Numbered from the stretch's first letter, positions 12,234-24,549 are shown. The stretch: 64,000 nt of DNA from Macrotis lagotis (GCF_037893015.1 NC_133660.1:162000937-162064936); one strand, 5' to 3'. Notes: generated by a model from the letters alone, not told the origin. A program made the numbers and translations.

Positions 12234-12235
<2 letters not shown>
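11960..12235 (+). repeat. L2 3' remnant
   Basis: CCATATCATTATCCTCTATT, CCTCTGTCTTCACCTATTCC and GAGCAGAGATTTTTG ... CCTAGCTCAGTGAGTAG follow the order of the L2 3' end. Confidence 0.55.

Positions 12236-12320
<85 letters not shown>
12236..12320. repeat. (CA)n microsatellite
   Basis: About 42 CA units with a single AT interruption. Likely polymorphic. Confidence 0.95.
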
Positions 12321-12322
<2 letters not shown>

Positions 12323-12359
12323 CCCCTTAATAACTGCTAAGTGATGTCCCAAATGGAAA

Positions 12360-12660
12360 TCAGCATCAATTAATCAATAAGTATTTTATTAAAGACTATG
12401 AATTGCCAGTCACTTGCCAAATGCTGGGAATACAAGGGCAAAAAGGAAATACTCTCTGCTCTCAAGAAGTTTGCTTCTATCAGGGAAGATAATATAGGCA
12501 TATATAAGTATATGCAAAATAAATACAAGTTGCCTTGAAGAGGAAGAAGGCCCTGGAGTCGGGGATGGGGTAGGAGAAGGAACCCATTAGGAAAGCTACA
12601 GGAGAGCAGGACAAGAGTTAATGTTTCAGAAAATGAGAACTGAGGAAGAGCTGGATAATG
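12360..12660 (+). repeat. Ancient interspersed repeat remnant, family unassigned
   Basis: CAATAAGTATTTTATTAAAG, AAATGCTGGGAATACAAGGG and CTGCTCTCAAGAAGTTTGC resemble a widespread mammalian repeat beginning in a growing-list phrase such as TTATTAAGCACCTACTATG. I cannot place it in a family. Confidence 0.4.
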
Positions 12661-12924
12661 TTACTATGGAGAATTGACACAGATGTATTCTGAGCAAATT
12701 TAGGAAGCTAACAGTTATTCTAAGAGTCAAAACAAAACAATCCAAATTTTCCTCAGCATGTTTGCCTTAGAACAGTGATAGGGATTTGAAATCAGTGAAG
12801 TACTGCATCTTATTTTTTATCTTTCTCATTTATTTATTATAATTAATGCTTTTTTCTTTTGTTATTTAACCATTTTAAGTGTGAATATCTTCTCTCTCTC
12901 TAACAAGTTTAGAGGTGTCATGAG

Positions 12925-13184
12925 GGAAAGGAGAAAACAGAAGTCACTCAATTAGTAAATATTAAACACATACTTTGTGCTACTATGCTAGGTAATGCAA
13001 TCAGAGAATGAAGTAGACTGCATAACATCCTTGACTTGAAGTCAGGCAAGCCTGGGTTCAAATTCTATCTCCCAACACTTTCTAGAAGCAAGACCATGGG
13101 AAAGTCATTTAATTTTCCTGATCCTCAGTGCCTTCATCCCTTTATCATCTGTTTCATGTTATTATAAACCTCCAAGGAGAAAAT

Positions 13185-13219
<35 letters not shown>

Positions 13220-13561
13220 TACATGTATGTATGTATGAATGTATGGAAAGGAGAAAACAGAAGTCACTCAATTAGTAAATATTAAACACATACTTTGTGC
13301 TACTATGCTAGGTAATGCAATCAGAGAATGAAGTAGACTGCATAACATCCTTGACTTGAAGTCAGGCAAGCCTGGGTTCAAATTCTATCTCCCAACACTT
13401 TCTAGAAGCAAGACCATGGGAAAGTCATTTAATTTTCCTGATCCTCAGTGCCTTCATCCCTTTATCATCTGTTTCATGTTATTATAAGCCTCCAAGGAGA
13501 AAATTTATATATATATATATATATACACACACACATACATGTATGTATGTATGAATGTATG
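12925..13561 (+). repeat. Tandem duplication, two units of about 320 bases
   Basis: GGAAAGGAGAAAACAGAAG begins unit 1 (12925-13244) and unit 2 (13245 to about 13561). I see one substitution (ATAAACCTCC versus ATAAGCCTCC) and a difference in TA-run length. Each unit holds a MIR fragment (about 13010-13140 in unit 1) and ends in a (TA)n(CA)n(TATG)n tract, which could have mediated the event. It is either very recent or an assembly artefact. Confidence 0.92.
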
Positions 13562-13569
13562 TATGTATG

Positions 13570-14720
13570 TTTCGCAAACCTTAAAAATAGTGCTTTCTTC
13601 TCTATCACCTACAACATACTAAAATCCATATACTGTCATAGCAATGATGCTTTGGAAACAGCAATGGGCTAGACGTAGAAGATCTGATTGACAATAGCTA
13701 CAAGATCTGGAGTGATAATAGCTGCTATCTCTAATTCACAGATTTGTTGGGAGCATTTAATTGGCACCTGTATATGAGAGTACCTAATAAGCTAAAACCA
13801 CCAAACAAACCTAGATAAATGTTATAATATTGAATACATACATCTTTTTATGGGGATTAACATTTTCCAACTCGCAATATAAGAGGTCTACTCCTTACAG
13901 GGCTTTATCTTTATAGTTTTTGACACTCAAATATTTAATAGATGCTTGATAAAATGCAGAATCTCATTGACTGATAGAAGTTGCTCTTGAATACCAAAAA
14001 TGACATATGGGGATGAAAGGGTCCCAAGTTGAATGAAACATGGGATATCTCTACTAAGTGGTCCTAAAATGGTTACCTGCTCATGTTGGACAAAAGAGAA
14101 TGGTCCAGATGTACAAAAATAAATTGGAAGACTTTCCATGTAGTTGAGTCACCTCTACTACACTAGACTTGGTTACCATGATGAATAAAAACAAGGGTAG
14201 AGAGAATCTAACTAGCTTGCTATGATTACACTAATGGTCTTACAATTTGCAGCTCACAGTTCTGGGGCCTAACATATAGATCTTCATTTCTCCTATGGAA
14301 TCATATGAAATTGATTGATATGGATTGGAATAGAATAGGGATTCAAATGAATTATTTCTCACACTTTCTTTACAACTCCTCTCTTTTACATAAAATCAGA
14401 CTTTCTCAGGTCTATGAATGGTTTACTCAGTTAAAATATGCCACGAAAGAAGCCAGATCCATGGGTTTGCTCTCTGAATGGGTAAGTTAAGTTTATTCTG
14501 GCAACATTACAGTCAATCATCCTACAAACAAGTGCCCTTGCCTGTCTAGAGAAAAGGTCTAGCAGAGAGTTGGATAATCAAACCAGTTCAAAAACTTTAA
14601 CCTGCCTGTATTAGGTCAGTAGAATTATCATAGTGTATGAAGATTAGTCTATTATTATTAGAACTCATGTCACAAAGATTTACACTTAAGATTTACAAAG
14701 TACTTTATTTTTTCCACAAA
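13570..14720. other. Intergenic, nothing recognised
   Basis: AT-rich sequence with only short open frames lacking domain signatures. No repeat family is assigned with confidence. Confidence 0.35.
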
Positions 14721-14729
14721 AACCCACTC

Positions 14730-15050
14730 TTAATTTTCTTTCCTGACTCTTTGGACTTTTCTAGCTCCACATCAGCAGCCTTCTCACTCAGCAGATATCT
14801 CCAACATGTGGCCTTCTCTGATTGATGGGTCTCTGACCTGAACTGCCATTTGCCCAAACCATGTTCATTTTCCTCTCTACTTTACTCCTTGACTTCATCA
14901 GACTTTTCCATCTCAATCTTCAGCAGTTCTTTTCTACTTCTCCCTACTCCATTTTTTTGTGTTGTCTTCATCCATCAGAATAAAAGCTCTCTAAAGGTAA
15001 AAACTGTGTTTTTTGCTTGTGTTGTACAGTGTATGGAATCTAATAAGTGC
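14730..15050 (+). repeat. L2 3' remnant
   Basis: CCTGACTCTTTGGACTTTTC, then AATAAAAGCTCTCTAAAGG and GGAATCTAATAAGTGCTTAA fit the closing section of L2. Confidence 0.45.
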
Positions 15051-15053
15051 TTA

Positions 15054-15076
15054 ATGTGTGTGTGTGTGTGTGTGTA
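15054..15076. repeat. (TG)n microsatellite
   Basis: About eleven TG units follow the L2 remnant. Confidence 0.85.
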
Positions 15077-15109
15077 TTCATGTATTCATCTACCTGACCT
15101 ATAAGGTAA

Positions 15110-15225
15110 GTGGTGTAGCCATTATTATTCCCATTTTACAGATGAGGAGACTGAGATTCAAAGAGCAAGTTGCCCATTTATCACACAGCCAGGAAATGTT
15201 GGAGCTCAAATTAGTACTGTTCCAG
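15110..15225 (-). repeat. MIR remnant
   Basis: CCATTTTACAGATGAGGAGA and CACACAGCCAGGAAATG are the diagnostic antisense MIR core. Confidence 0.7.
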
Positions 15226-15229
15226 TATT

Positions 15230-16400
15230 TTATTATTTTATTGCAGCATATATATATATATATATATATTTATAATAGCACAAAGTATTTATTATATTAT
15301 TGAGAGTCACTTCTCAATGACTTTCTTAAATGTATAACAGAAATGCCAATACCAGTGCTGGCTAACTGAGATCCTTTGGTCCTTTTACTTTAGTGGCAAC
15401 GACTCAATCTCCCTGCCATAGGTGTGTGGTTTGGCTGGCAACCTGTCTTTTACTGGCAGATACTGGATAATGGTTGCAGCAGTTCCAGCCTGTCTGGAGC
15501 CATACTGACTTAGCCACTAAGAAGCTCAAGCTGTATAAATGATTAGATATTATAAGAAGCTGTTCTTATAACATCTGGGACATTGGAAAATTATAGGCAA
15601 AATAAAAATCATTAAAGATTTTTAAAAAACCTTTTACAATGTTAATAGATTTTTAAAGTTGTAGGAATTCATTTTGTTTGCCAAAGTCAATACTGGAAAA
15701 TTTCTTTTCATAACACTACAAAGCCTTAATATTTTGCTCATCTTCTTACAGACTTAATTTTTTTATGTTCTATTAATGTTTTTTATTTTTACCTTAGAAA
15801 TATGGCCACTTCATGATATACCTCACATACACCACTGAATCTTACCTTATAACAGTCAATTAAAACTGATCAATAAAACAACTATGTTTGTTAGCATATG
15901 TAGTTTTTCAAACTTGCAGTTTCCTACCTGCTGCCAACTGAGATGAGAGAAGTGTGCTTCATCTTTTGTTCTTCAAAACCCAAACTGGTCATTATAGTTA
16001 ATCTGAAGTCAGTTATCTTATCAACTTGGTTTCATTTACATTATCAAATCATTGTTTAGTTTGTTTTTGTTTCTTTTCTGTATCAGAATTCTTATAACTC
16101 TTCCCATGTTATTTCAAATTCCTTATATTTGTTCAGCTGTCTTTTTGCATTTTAAAATGAATGCTATTGTAGACATTGTATATATTCTCTTGTTTATATT
16201 TTTACTGAATCTCCAAACAGAACTTCTAGAAGATACAAAAGAAAATTTGTGTCCCATATATTTCGTCATTCACTCAAAATAATAAAATCATAAGAATATT
16301 AAGAGGTTATTTGGTGCATCCTCCTACCTTTAGACAGAGGGCAGAGGATAGGAGATAGATTTAGTTTTGGCCATGTGAGTTTGAGGTAAAAGCTGGAGAA
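15230..16400. other. Intergenic, AT-rich, nothing recognised
   Basis: A short (TA)n run lies at 15246-15269. The remainder has no recognised gene or repeat. Confidence 0.35.
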
Positions 16401-16419
16401 TAAGGTGGAGATAAAAACC

Positions 16420-16580
16420 CTGGATTAGAAGTAAAGACATAGGTTTTAGTTCTAGCTCTACAACTAAGCATCTATGTTATCACATAATCTCTCTGAGCAT
16501 CCACTTTCCCATTTTAAAAATAAGATTACATTTAATTATCTATATGGTTCCTTGCAGCACTACATTCCATGAGCCTTTTT
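16420..16580 (+). repeat. MIR remnant
   Basis: TTTTAGTTCTAGCTCTACAA, CATAATCTCTCTGAGCATCC and CCATTTTAAAAATAAGATTA fit a degraded plus-strand MIR. Confidence 0.5.
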
Positions 16581-16589
16581 TAAAAAAGT

Positions 16590-17075
16590 ATTGTCAGATT
16601 AAAAATCAAACAATAAACAATTATTTAAAATATTTATTAATTCTTTATGTGGACTATTTGTGACAGAATTTTTCAAACTTGTATTGGTCTGATTAGCCAC
16701 AGTCAGATACATTGTACCCTGACTTCAACATAGTAATGTCATTTTAGTTCTCTGAGAACAAAGGAAAACAAGCAGTCCATTAATTCAACCAAGTGACCAG
16801 CCATGTGCCAGGTATTGTATTATGTTCTGGGAGATATAAAAAGAGGCAAGAGACAGCTCCTAACCTAAAGGAGTTTCTAATCTAATTCAATCTACCAAAA
16901 GAAAGTATTTGTCTTTTTTTTCTAAATATGTCTAGTGTCTCAAGATAGGTAATTGGTTCCTTGGATAGATCTCATCAATAGGGTTACTCACAAGTATTCT
17001 GGAATGGATCAAAACCCACCCATCTCTTATCTTTTGCAATTCAGATTGAGTTTGACAAGTCCTGGTAGAATATTG
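16590..17075. other. Intergenic with an unassigned ancient repeat
   Basis: Around 16770-16890, GCCATGTGCCAGGTATTGT and TAACCTAAAGGAGTTTCTAA belong to the same unassigned ancient family as 12360-12660. No gene is evident. Confidence 0.35.
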
Positions 17076-17079
17076 GTAT

Positions 17080-17210
17080 ATCATTTTGTCATCACAGGCT
17101 TTAAGTTCATTACTAGAATATGAATTCTAAGAGAGCATGTCTTAGTCTTGTATTTACAGCAGGGCCCTGCATACAGTAAGTGGTTGTTGAATAAACGAGT
17201 GATCTTAATT
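17080..17210 (+). repeat. L2 3' remnant
   Basis: GAATTCTAAGAGAGCATGTC, GCAGGGCCCTGCATACAGTA and a TTGAATAAACGA end. Confidence 0.5.
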
Positions 17211-17714
17211 CCTGTCATCAAAAAAATCAATAATTAAATGCCTATTTTTGTGGTAGCATGCCCTTTAATCTAGGCTTTAGAATTCATACTTGACAGAATT
17301 TGAGAAGACAATTTAGTTCTAAAAACTTCCCATTGATATTGGGTATCCTGCATGCACAAATGATATTGCCCCCCACTAAGAATATAGGGTTGTTTCCTGA
17401 ATAAGCCTTCTAATCAACCCTATACCTAGAAAATTTCATGAAATTCCACTGTTGACCATGAGTACTTTTTTTTCTCTTCAGAGACAATCTACCTAAAGCT
17501 AAACTGAAGCCAAGTTGTCACAATTTAAAAGGGCATTAAAAAGTACACTCAGAGGAGAAAAGTCAGAATGATAGAAGATCTGGAAACCATGTCATTTAAA
17601 AATCTAAGTCAATAGAACAGAAGTTACTTGAGAACAGGGAACATTTTATTTTTGTTTATGTATATGTTTCACCTAAACACACTGTCAGGAACATAATAGA
17701 ATTGAATTGGTCAA

Positions 17715-17990
17715 GAGATCCTGAAATGTTGTCTTGAGTAGAGGAAACTTAGGAGAGACTAGACAGCTGCCTTTAAGTATATGGAGGATCATTAAATGGA
17801 AGTGGATTAAGTGTGGTTTTTGTGAACCCAGAAGACAAATCTAGAAGAAATGGGTACAAATTACAGGCAGATTTAGATTCAAGGATAGATTTAACATAAA
17901 TCAGAAAGCTGCCCAGCAATTGAATAAGTTGACCCATGAAATAATGAGTTCTTGATACTTAAGGCAGGTAAACAAAAGCCTAGGCATTAA
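17715..17990 (+). repeat. CR1/L3-like 3' remnant
   Basis: AGCTGCCTTTAAGTATATGG, AAATGGGTACAAATTACAGG and ATAAATCAGAAAGCTGCCC resemble the 3' portion of CR1/L3 LINEs. Very old and diverged. Confidence 0.4.
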
Positions 17991-18073
17991 CAAAAATAGT
18001 CAGTGCACTGATAGACACAAACCTTTCACTAATTGTGACTCTTTTAATAAGATTTCTTACAGGGCAATGCTGT

Positions 18074-18175
18074 GTTTTGTTTTTTTTTAGATTTTTTCAA
18101 GGCAGTGGGGTTAAGTGGCTTGCCCAAGGCCACATGGCTAGGTAATTATTAAGTGTCTGAGGTCAGATTTGAACC
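18074..18175 (-). mobile_element. WSINE1-type SINE, 5'-truncated
   Basis: T run, CAAGGCAGTGGGGTTAAGTGG through GATTTGAACCC. The head half is absent. CAATGCTGT at 18065-18073 and 18176-18184 is the target-site duplication, so truncation happened during insertion. Confidence 0.9.
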
Positions 18176-18189
18176 CAATGCTGTTTTTT

Positions 18190-18626
18190 TTAAAAAAAAT
18201 ACCCTATATATATAACCTAGGGTCATAATGTTTTGAATGGCTGCCAAGAGAGGGTTGTTCCATTCTCATTAGGTCAAATTATGAATGAGTTGATGATAAA
18301 GATTAAAGATCATTAAAGATTATTACAAAGAGCTAAATTTCAAGGTGATTTAGTTTAATTTCTTATTGAATGTAGTCATATAATATATATATATATATTA
18401 TATATAGTCAATATAGAAGATAGTCATCCAATTTCTGCTTTAATTCTTTTCTTCCTAAAAGCCCAATCTAGTATTGGAGAAGCCTTAAGTTATTTTTCAT
18501 ATGTTAAAAAACACATATTCTATCTTATGTGTTAAAAAAAAACAAGCAATAATTTAGTCTTGGGAATAAACGTGTAAATAATCACTATCACTTGATCAGT
18601 TTTAGCAAACTCTCAATTTGATATTG
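18190..18626. other. AT-rich spacer
   Basis: A (TA)n tract lies at 18380-18410. No gene or repeat family is recognised. Confidence 0.35.
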
Positions 18627-18642
18627 AAAAGTAGTACATATA

Positions 18643-19410
18643 CTCATCCAACCTTTCTGGAGAGAAATTTGGAACTACGCCCAAAGGACAACAAAAATGA
18701 GCATACCTTTTGACCCAGCAATACCACTACTGGGTCTATACCCTGAAGAGATGATGAAAAAGGGTAAAAACATCACTTGTACAAAAATATTTATAGCAGT
18801 CCTGTTTGTGGTGGCAAAGAATCGGAAATCAAGTAAATGTCCTTCAATTGGGGAATGGCTTAGCAAACTGTGGTATATGTATGTCATGGAACACTATTGT
18901 TCTATTAGAAACCAGGAAGGACTGGATTTCAGGGAAGCCTAGAGGGATTTGCATGAACTGATGCTGAGTGAGATGAGCAGAACCAGAAAAACACTGTACG
19001 CCCTAACAGCAACATGGGGGTGATGATCAACCTTGAAGGACTTGCTCATTCCATCAGTGCAACAATCAGGAACAATTTTGGGCTGTCTGCAATAGAGAAT
19101 ACCATCTGTATCCAGATAAAGAGCCATGGAGTTTGAACAAAGTTCAAGAACTATTCCCTTTAATTTAGGGGGAAAAAAACCATATCTTATTGTCTGATCT
19201 TGTTACCTCTTAGACTTGTTGTCTCTTCTCTAAGGATATAATTTCTCTCTCATCACACCCAATTTGGATCATTGTACAACATGGAAACAAAGTAAAGACT
19301 GACAGATTGCTTTCCATGGCGGGGGGGGATTGTAAAACTCAAATAATATCTTTAAAAAAATAATATCTTTAAAAATAATATCTTTAAAAAAAAAAGAAAA
19401 ACAAACAAAA
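18643..19410 (+). mobile_element. LINE-1, 768 bases, 5'-truncated, recent
   Basis: Plus-strand L1 with the last part of ORF2 ([53 protein letters not shown]) and the complete 3'UTR. The coding stretch from 18697 stays open for 81 codons. AAAAGTAGTACATATA at 18627-18642 and 19411-19426 is a perfect 16-base target-site duplication. The tail contains three TAATATCTTTAAAAA units. Confidence 0.95.
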
Positions 19411-19429
19411 AAAAGTAGTACATATAGGC

Positions 19430-20186
19430 CAGGATGATTAATTCTGTCACTTTAGAAACAAGAGAATCTCTACTTTTGTAAATATGTTTATTTTACCAAT
19501 CCAACAAGTTACTACTACAACTAAGAGACTGACAAAATAGGTCATCAGAAAGGTTACTGTATCTAGACTAAGACATAAGCCTATTCATGTTCAAGCAGAT
19601 ATGATTGCTATATCTCAAGAGGCATATGCTAGAACTTGAGACTATCCAAAAAAGCACAACTAATGTAATTTGGTAACTGAAGGAAAGGGTTGGGGCTTTT
19701 AGTCTGGCAATACAAAGTTGGAAAAACTCCAAGATGAAAGTCTACTAAATCACACACAGTACAAATAAGGCAGTGGAGTGGTAGCCTCACAATGGCAGTG
19801 GAGAGTCAAGAAAGACTCCACCATATTGAATGGACTTCCTATGGTGAACTTTTGGAATGATACAGAGAAGATTCATATAGGAAAGATGGGCAGGCCTGAA
19901 TGGAAAGCAATTTTCATCATAGGACTGAATTCCTAAATCAATGAGTTGACAGTTCCACTTGAGTATTAATTTGCTTAATTAATACTCCACTTGAGTATTA
20001 ACTTAAACACTAATTTGCTTAACTATTTTTTTTGTTTGTCTTGCTTGCTTTGGATTTAGTTAGAACTGAATGAAGAAGAGGAATTCTGGAGTTCTTTAAG
20101 AGATAAATTCCATTGATAACTTGTTTTTATATCATAGTCATTTCCTGATAGGTCAAAATGATCACTACCCTGTATCAGTGAAAAAA
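19430..20186. other. Intergenic with a small tandem repeat
   Basis: CCACTTGAGTATTAA occurs twice around 19957-20000. Otherwise nothing is recognised. Confidence 0.35.
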
Positions 20187-20196
20187 CATTGAAGCA

Positions 20197-20358
20197 TGGG
20201 GGTGGCTAGGTGGCGTAGTGGATAAAGCACCGGCCCTGGAGTCAGGAGTACCTGGGTTGAAATCCAGTCACAGACACTTAATAATTACCTAGCTGTGTGG
20301 CCTTGGGCAAGCCACTTAACCCCATCTGCCTTGCAAAAAAAAACCCTAAAAAAAAACC
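20197..20358 (+). mobile_element. WSINE1-type SINE, little diverged
   Basis: GGGGTGGCTAGGTGGCGTAG head, intact B-box region and core, A-rich tail. CATTGAAGCA at 20187-20196 and 20359-20368 is the target-site duplication. Confidence 0.93.
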
Positions 20359-20369
20359 CATTGAAGCAA

Positions 20370-21465
20370 ACTTACCAATAAAGCCACTTCATTGGACAGC
20401 ACATGCAACATTTCATACATGTAATCACTCTCTCATATGTTTATATACAAGAGAAAGATATGTTTTATTATTGGCTTTCTAGAGCCAAGATTGTTCCTTA
20501 TAATTCATCTGAGTTCAGCTGCTTTTTAGTGTTAATTTCAATTATATTAGTCTTGTGCATTTTGTTTGCAGGGTCCAGCTTATATAACTTTGTACCAGCT
20601 TATATAACTCCATCTTTTTCTAAAATTTTCATATTCCTAATATCTTATTAAGTATTTCATTACACTTCCATGACTCAGTTTGTTCAGCTCTTTCCTAATT
20701 TATTTGTACCTACTTTGTTTTCAGTTTTTTTGCTATCACAAAAAAAGCACTGCAAAATGAAAGACATGGAGTCTTTCTTCCTTAGGGTATGCTTTTCATT
20801 CTTTCTTCTGTGCTCAAATTGCCTTATGCTACATAAGGGAAGCAGAGTAGTTTGGGATAATGACAAGATATTTCATCAAGGCAGTCACATTTTTTATATC
20901 TGTGTCTGGTACCATAGCAGTAATTGTCCATAGCTTTCAACATTTTTGATGAATTGTATAATATAACAAATATAATCTCCTACTGATTGATGAGGTCTAA
21001 TAAAAATGGAATCCATTGAGGAATGAATAGTTCAATCACTCATCCTTTAAAAAGGCAGTAGCTTTTTTTTTAAACTCTAAACAAAACAGAATTCTGGCAG
21101 TATGATTGAAATAAAATAGAGATATGCTATCCTCATGAATAGATCACTGGCATAGGAATCAGTACATTTGAAATCTGGCCTTGTCTCTAGGTAAAGGAAG
21201 TAAGGTGTTTGCCCAGATCTTTAGGGTTGGAGCAATTACTAAACCAAAGATATTAGAGATGAAAAACCATAGTCTGTGTTTCTGCCCCAGTAGAGAGGGC
21301 ACACAGAAACAAGGGGTTTTACTGCAAGGGGACAAGTTGTGATTCAGTAAAAAGACATGATTTATAAGATTTCTCATTCTTTTTTTAGCTCTCATGGAGG
21401 AGAAAGTCACTGATTCCTCCATAAAGAATGTTGGAGGTGGGGAGGGGAGGGGAGTGACAGTTCTA
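20370..21465. other. Intergenic, nothing recognised
   Basis: AT-rich, with short open frames only. CCAGCTTATATAACT occurs twice near 20575-20610. Confidence 0.35.
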
Positions 21466-21468
21466 TCT

Positions 21469-21592
21469 AGTAACAGCTAGATAGAACAATAGATGGAGCA
21501 CTGGCCCTGGAATCAGAAGGACCTGATTTCATATCTGGCCTCAGATAGCTATATGATTCTGGGCAAGTCACTTATCTCTAATTGACTCAAAA
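21469..21592 (+). mobile_element. Old CORE/Mar1-type SINE
   Basis: AACAGCTAGATAGAACAATA, GAGCACTGGCCCTGGAATCA, GGCAAGTCACTTATC. More diverged than the WSINE1-type copies. Confidence 0.65.
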
Positions 21593-21599
21593 AGAAAAA

Positions 21600-22480
21600 G
21601 AATGTTGGGTTCAATTCCTAGCTGTGGCACTGAAAAAATGTGAACTTGAAAATTATTTTATAAGGCTAGATTAAATCCTGCTTGAGAATGACCCCAATAA
21701 TACCAAAGATTATTATAATAGATTTTTTCAACAAGATTTCTCCACTTCTAAATATCAAGGAAATGGAATATAAATCCACCTTACTTAAAACTAAATACAA
21801 AGATTATTGTTAAGATGCAAAGTCATTAATGAAACATAAAGAAAAGATGGAAGCTGATCTGTGCTGCCAACCTCCCAGTTCCCACTTCAATTTTTAGCTT
21901 TTTTAATCTAGGCCCTGAGAGGCAAATCAACACAATGTTTTTAAGGTTCTAGTTAATCCTAGCCCAGAATTGCAGGTTAGGCCTGAGCAGTAAAAGTGGC
22001 ATTGAATAGTCTTAATTTATTATCAGGAAGGCAAATAGAGCTAGAATTTTCTTAAAATGCCCTAACACCCCAGGCAACTTTAATACCCTCTCTAAGAATA
22101 AGCTAGATAAGAACATAAAGATAAGCTTGGGTGTAAGAAATTAGTAGTGTTCCTTTGGTGTGTGTGGGTGGGGTGGTGATGGTGGTCCTTCACAAATCCA
22201 TCATTCTAGCTGTTTCTGTCTACTTGTTCCTATGTTCCCATTGGGGAAGGGGATATGGGCTGTCTAAAGTACATTATTTATTTATGCTTGTTTGAGACTT
22301 ATAAACCCTAAGGCGGTGTGATTTGTAGTTGACATTGATTAAACAATTTCCTAATCTACTCTTGCCTTCTGAGGTAATTGTGGTTAACTTATTTGTCATC
22401 TCTGATTCTGTGTGTGTACTATTTATGACATGAGAATCATAGAAAGTTTTATGATATAACATTTATGAGTATTTATTAAA
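21600..22480. other. Intergenic, nothing recognised
   Basis: No convincing open frame or repeat family. A short G/T-rich run lies at 22157-22190. Confidence 0.35.
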
Positions 22481-22489
22481 GACCTCAGG

Positions 22490-22740
22490 AATCAACTCAC
22501 ATGCTGTCTTCAACATGAAATCCAATCTGATTCTCCCACCCACCTTAGTGTCACTAGATTTCTCCCCCCATTTTTCATAAAATTACCTTTTAAATATTTT
22601 ATATTGACTTATACCTGTCTTCCTTGATGGAATAGAAACTCTTTGAAGACAAGGTCTGTTTCATTATTGCCCCAAACTTACACAGTGCAGGTATGTAATG
22701 GGTGTCTAATAATGTTTTTTAATTGCTGGATTGATTAATG
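22490..22740 (+). repeat. L2 3' remnant
   Basis: CATGAAATCCAATCTGATTC, CTTGATGGAATAGAAACTC and GAAGACAAGGTCTGTTTCAT are the diagnostic L2 end. Confidence 0.6.
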
Positions 22741-22979
22741 TCTCCACACACAAAGAAACTGGATATGACCTGAAAGTGAAAATATGAAGGGACAAGAAGG
22801 AAGGAAGCTCTATCTCATCACTGCCTTAGCTTCAGGGTTTTGTTGTTCCATGGGCTCTGGTTTCATTTTGGTTATTTGGATTTTTGCTTTTGTCAGGAAT
22901 AATTCCCACTACATAGAGTAAATGATGAATATGTAAGAGATGAAACATAATGAATATGAGAAATATATAATGTAGTGGG

Positions 22980-23260
22980 CAGAGTGTAAGACTTAGAACG
23001 AGTGAGATATGGCATATGATAGGTGCATAATAAATGTTTATTGAATTTAAATCTTGTCTTAGTCACTTTCCAGCTGTGTGAAAGAGGAATTCTCTTAACC
23101 TCTCTGATATCCTTAGTGTTCACATCTATAAAATGGGAATACAAATACCTACTTCCCAGGGTTGTTATGAGGATAAAATGAAATAATACATATGTATGTA
23201 TGTATTAATATATATAATTATATTATTTACAAATGTCAAAAAGCTACATAAATATTAGCC
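22980..23260 (+). repeat. L2/MIR remnants
   Basis: GCATAATAAATGTTTATTG is followed by CTTTCCAGCTGTGTGAAAG, CTCTGATATCCTTAGTG and AGGGTTGTTATGAGGATAA, a plus-strand MIR. Confidence 0.6.
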
Positions 23261-23269
23261 ACTTTTATT

Positions 23270-23302
23270 GCTATCATTATTATTATTATTATTATTATTA
23301 TT
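23270..23302. repeat. (ATT)n microsatellite
   Basis: About ten ATT units. A second such run is at 57596-57633. Confidence 0.9.
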
Positions 23303-23309
23303 AAAGGTC

Positions 23310-24310
23310 TAGCTCTTATCCCACCCACTATCAGTGAGAAGTCTTCCGTATCTATGCCAGGCCACAGACATTTCACTCCCTTTTCTAAATTTTCATAGAA
23401 TGTATTGCTTAATCCCTCAATTCTTTGAGGAAAGATGATACATATCTGATATAGGCTACTACTGGGTTCTAGAACTGAAAGACACTTTCAGAAGCCATTT
23501 AATCCAACCTCTTTGGTTTGCACAAGGAAACTAAGGAAGTTAAGTGATTTGCCATATTTTCCAAATCAACCAAATCATTCTAAGAACATTTATTGCTGGA
23601 TTAGAGTGAAATTAGAGAATTTCAAGAAAAGAGTTGAAGGTGATAAATAATGAACATTTTACCAAAAAATGAAATTGATTCTTAGGAATCAGAAAGTAAC
23701 TAGTTACCAAGGAAGAATGAACTGTTCTGAATCAGTCATCTGTGAAAAGTCAGATCAGTACAGATCAAAAAGCAACATTCATTTAAAGATAAAGATTAGA
23801 AGATACTTCTTGGAATTGTAGCAGCTTCAACTCAACCCATTTAATTGAATCTGAAAAATGGGAAATGACTTGAAGTAAAGATTTTGACTCTGAATTGTCA
23901 TCCTTTTTGATGGAAACCTAAACAATGTAAAAGTCACCAGAGAGCAAAAGACCCGAGAGGGTGTCTCAGTCAGTAGACAGCCTAAGTGTGGAGACATGGC
24001 AACCAAGGCCAACACAAACTTAAGTCATGTATTTATTTGTAAAACACTCTAGAGGAAGGTGACAGAAGATTGTAAAACAGAATCTTTCATAAAATGTGTT
24101 TTCTCCTCTTCCTCCTCCTCTTTCTTCTCCTCCTCCTCCTTCTACTTCTCTTATTCCTTCTTCTTGAAAGGGAAAGGAGTCTTCAGAAGAAATGACAGAG
24201 TAGAACAACTTGTAAAGAGTAGACACAGAGTCAAAAAACCATTGAAGTGCAAAAATCTTAGTGCAAAATCTTACCCACTTCAAAGCCCAAAGCCCATTAA
24301 AATAATGAAA
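23310..24310. other. Intergenic with MIR debris and a pyrimidine tract
   Basis: An antisense MIR piece is likely at 23465-23560 (GGAAACTAAGGAAGTTAAG). A (TCC)n/(TTC)n tract lies at 24100-24165. No gene. Confidence 0.4.
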
Positions 24311-24314
24311 GAGA

Positions 24315-24430
24315 GGCAGCATGGTACAGTGGATAGTGAGTTATAATTTTAAAATCAAAAGACTTGAGTTTAAGTTTTGTCTCTGAAACAAAAAGAATGT
24401 GATCCTAGGGCAGTTCTTCACCCTCCCAGT
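24315..24430 (+). repeat. MIR/Mar-type SINE remnant
   Basis: GGCAGCATGGTACAGTGGAT, GACTTGAGTTTAAGTTTTG and GTGATCCTAGGGCAG preserve the CORE-SINE order. Confidence 0.6.
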
Positions 24431-24549
24431 GGTTAGGTAACTCTAAATTACACAGAACAAGGACCTGCATGCTTTATGATGGAAAGGAGTTTCTTCATGG
24501 GTTGCTATCTGTTCTAATGAAATTGTAGTTTAATCCCTCCAAAATCCAC

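Noticed and set aside
12104-12352. Open frames of alternating Cys/Val or Thr/His
   Set aside because: They are translations of the (CA)n microsatellite.
12925-13561. CRISPR-like array from repeated blocks
   Set aside because: Only two long units with no spacer pattern, in a vertebrate genome; it is a tandem duplication.
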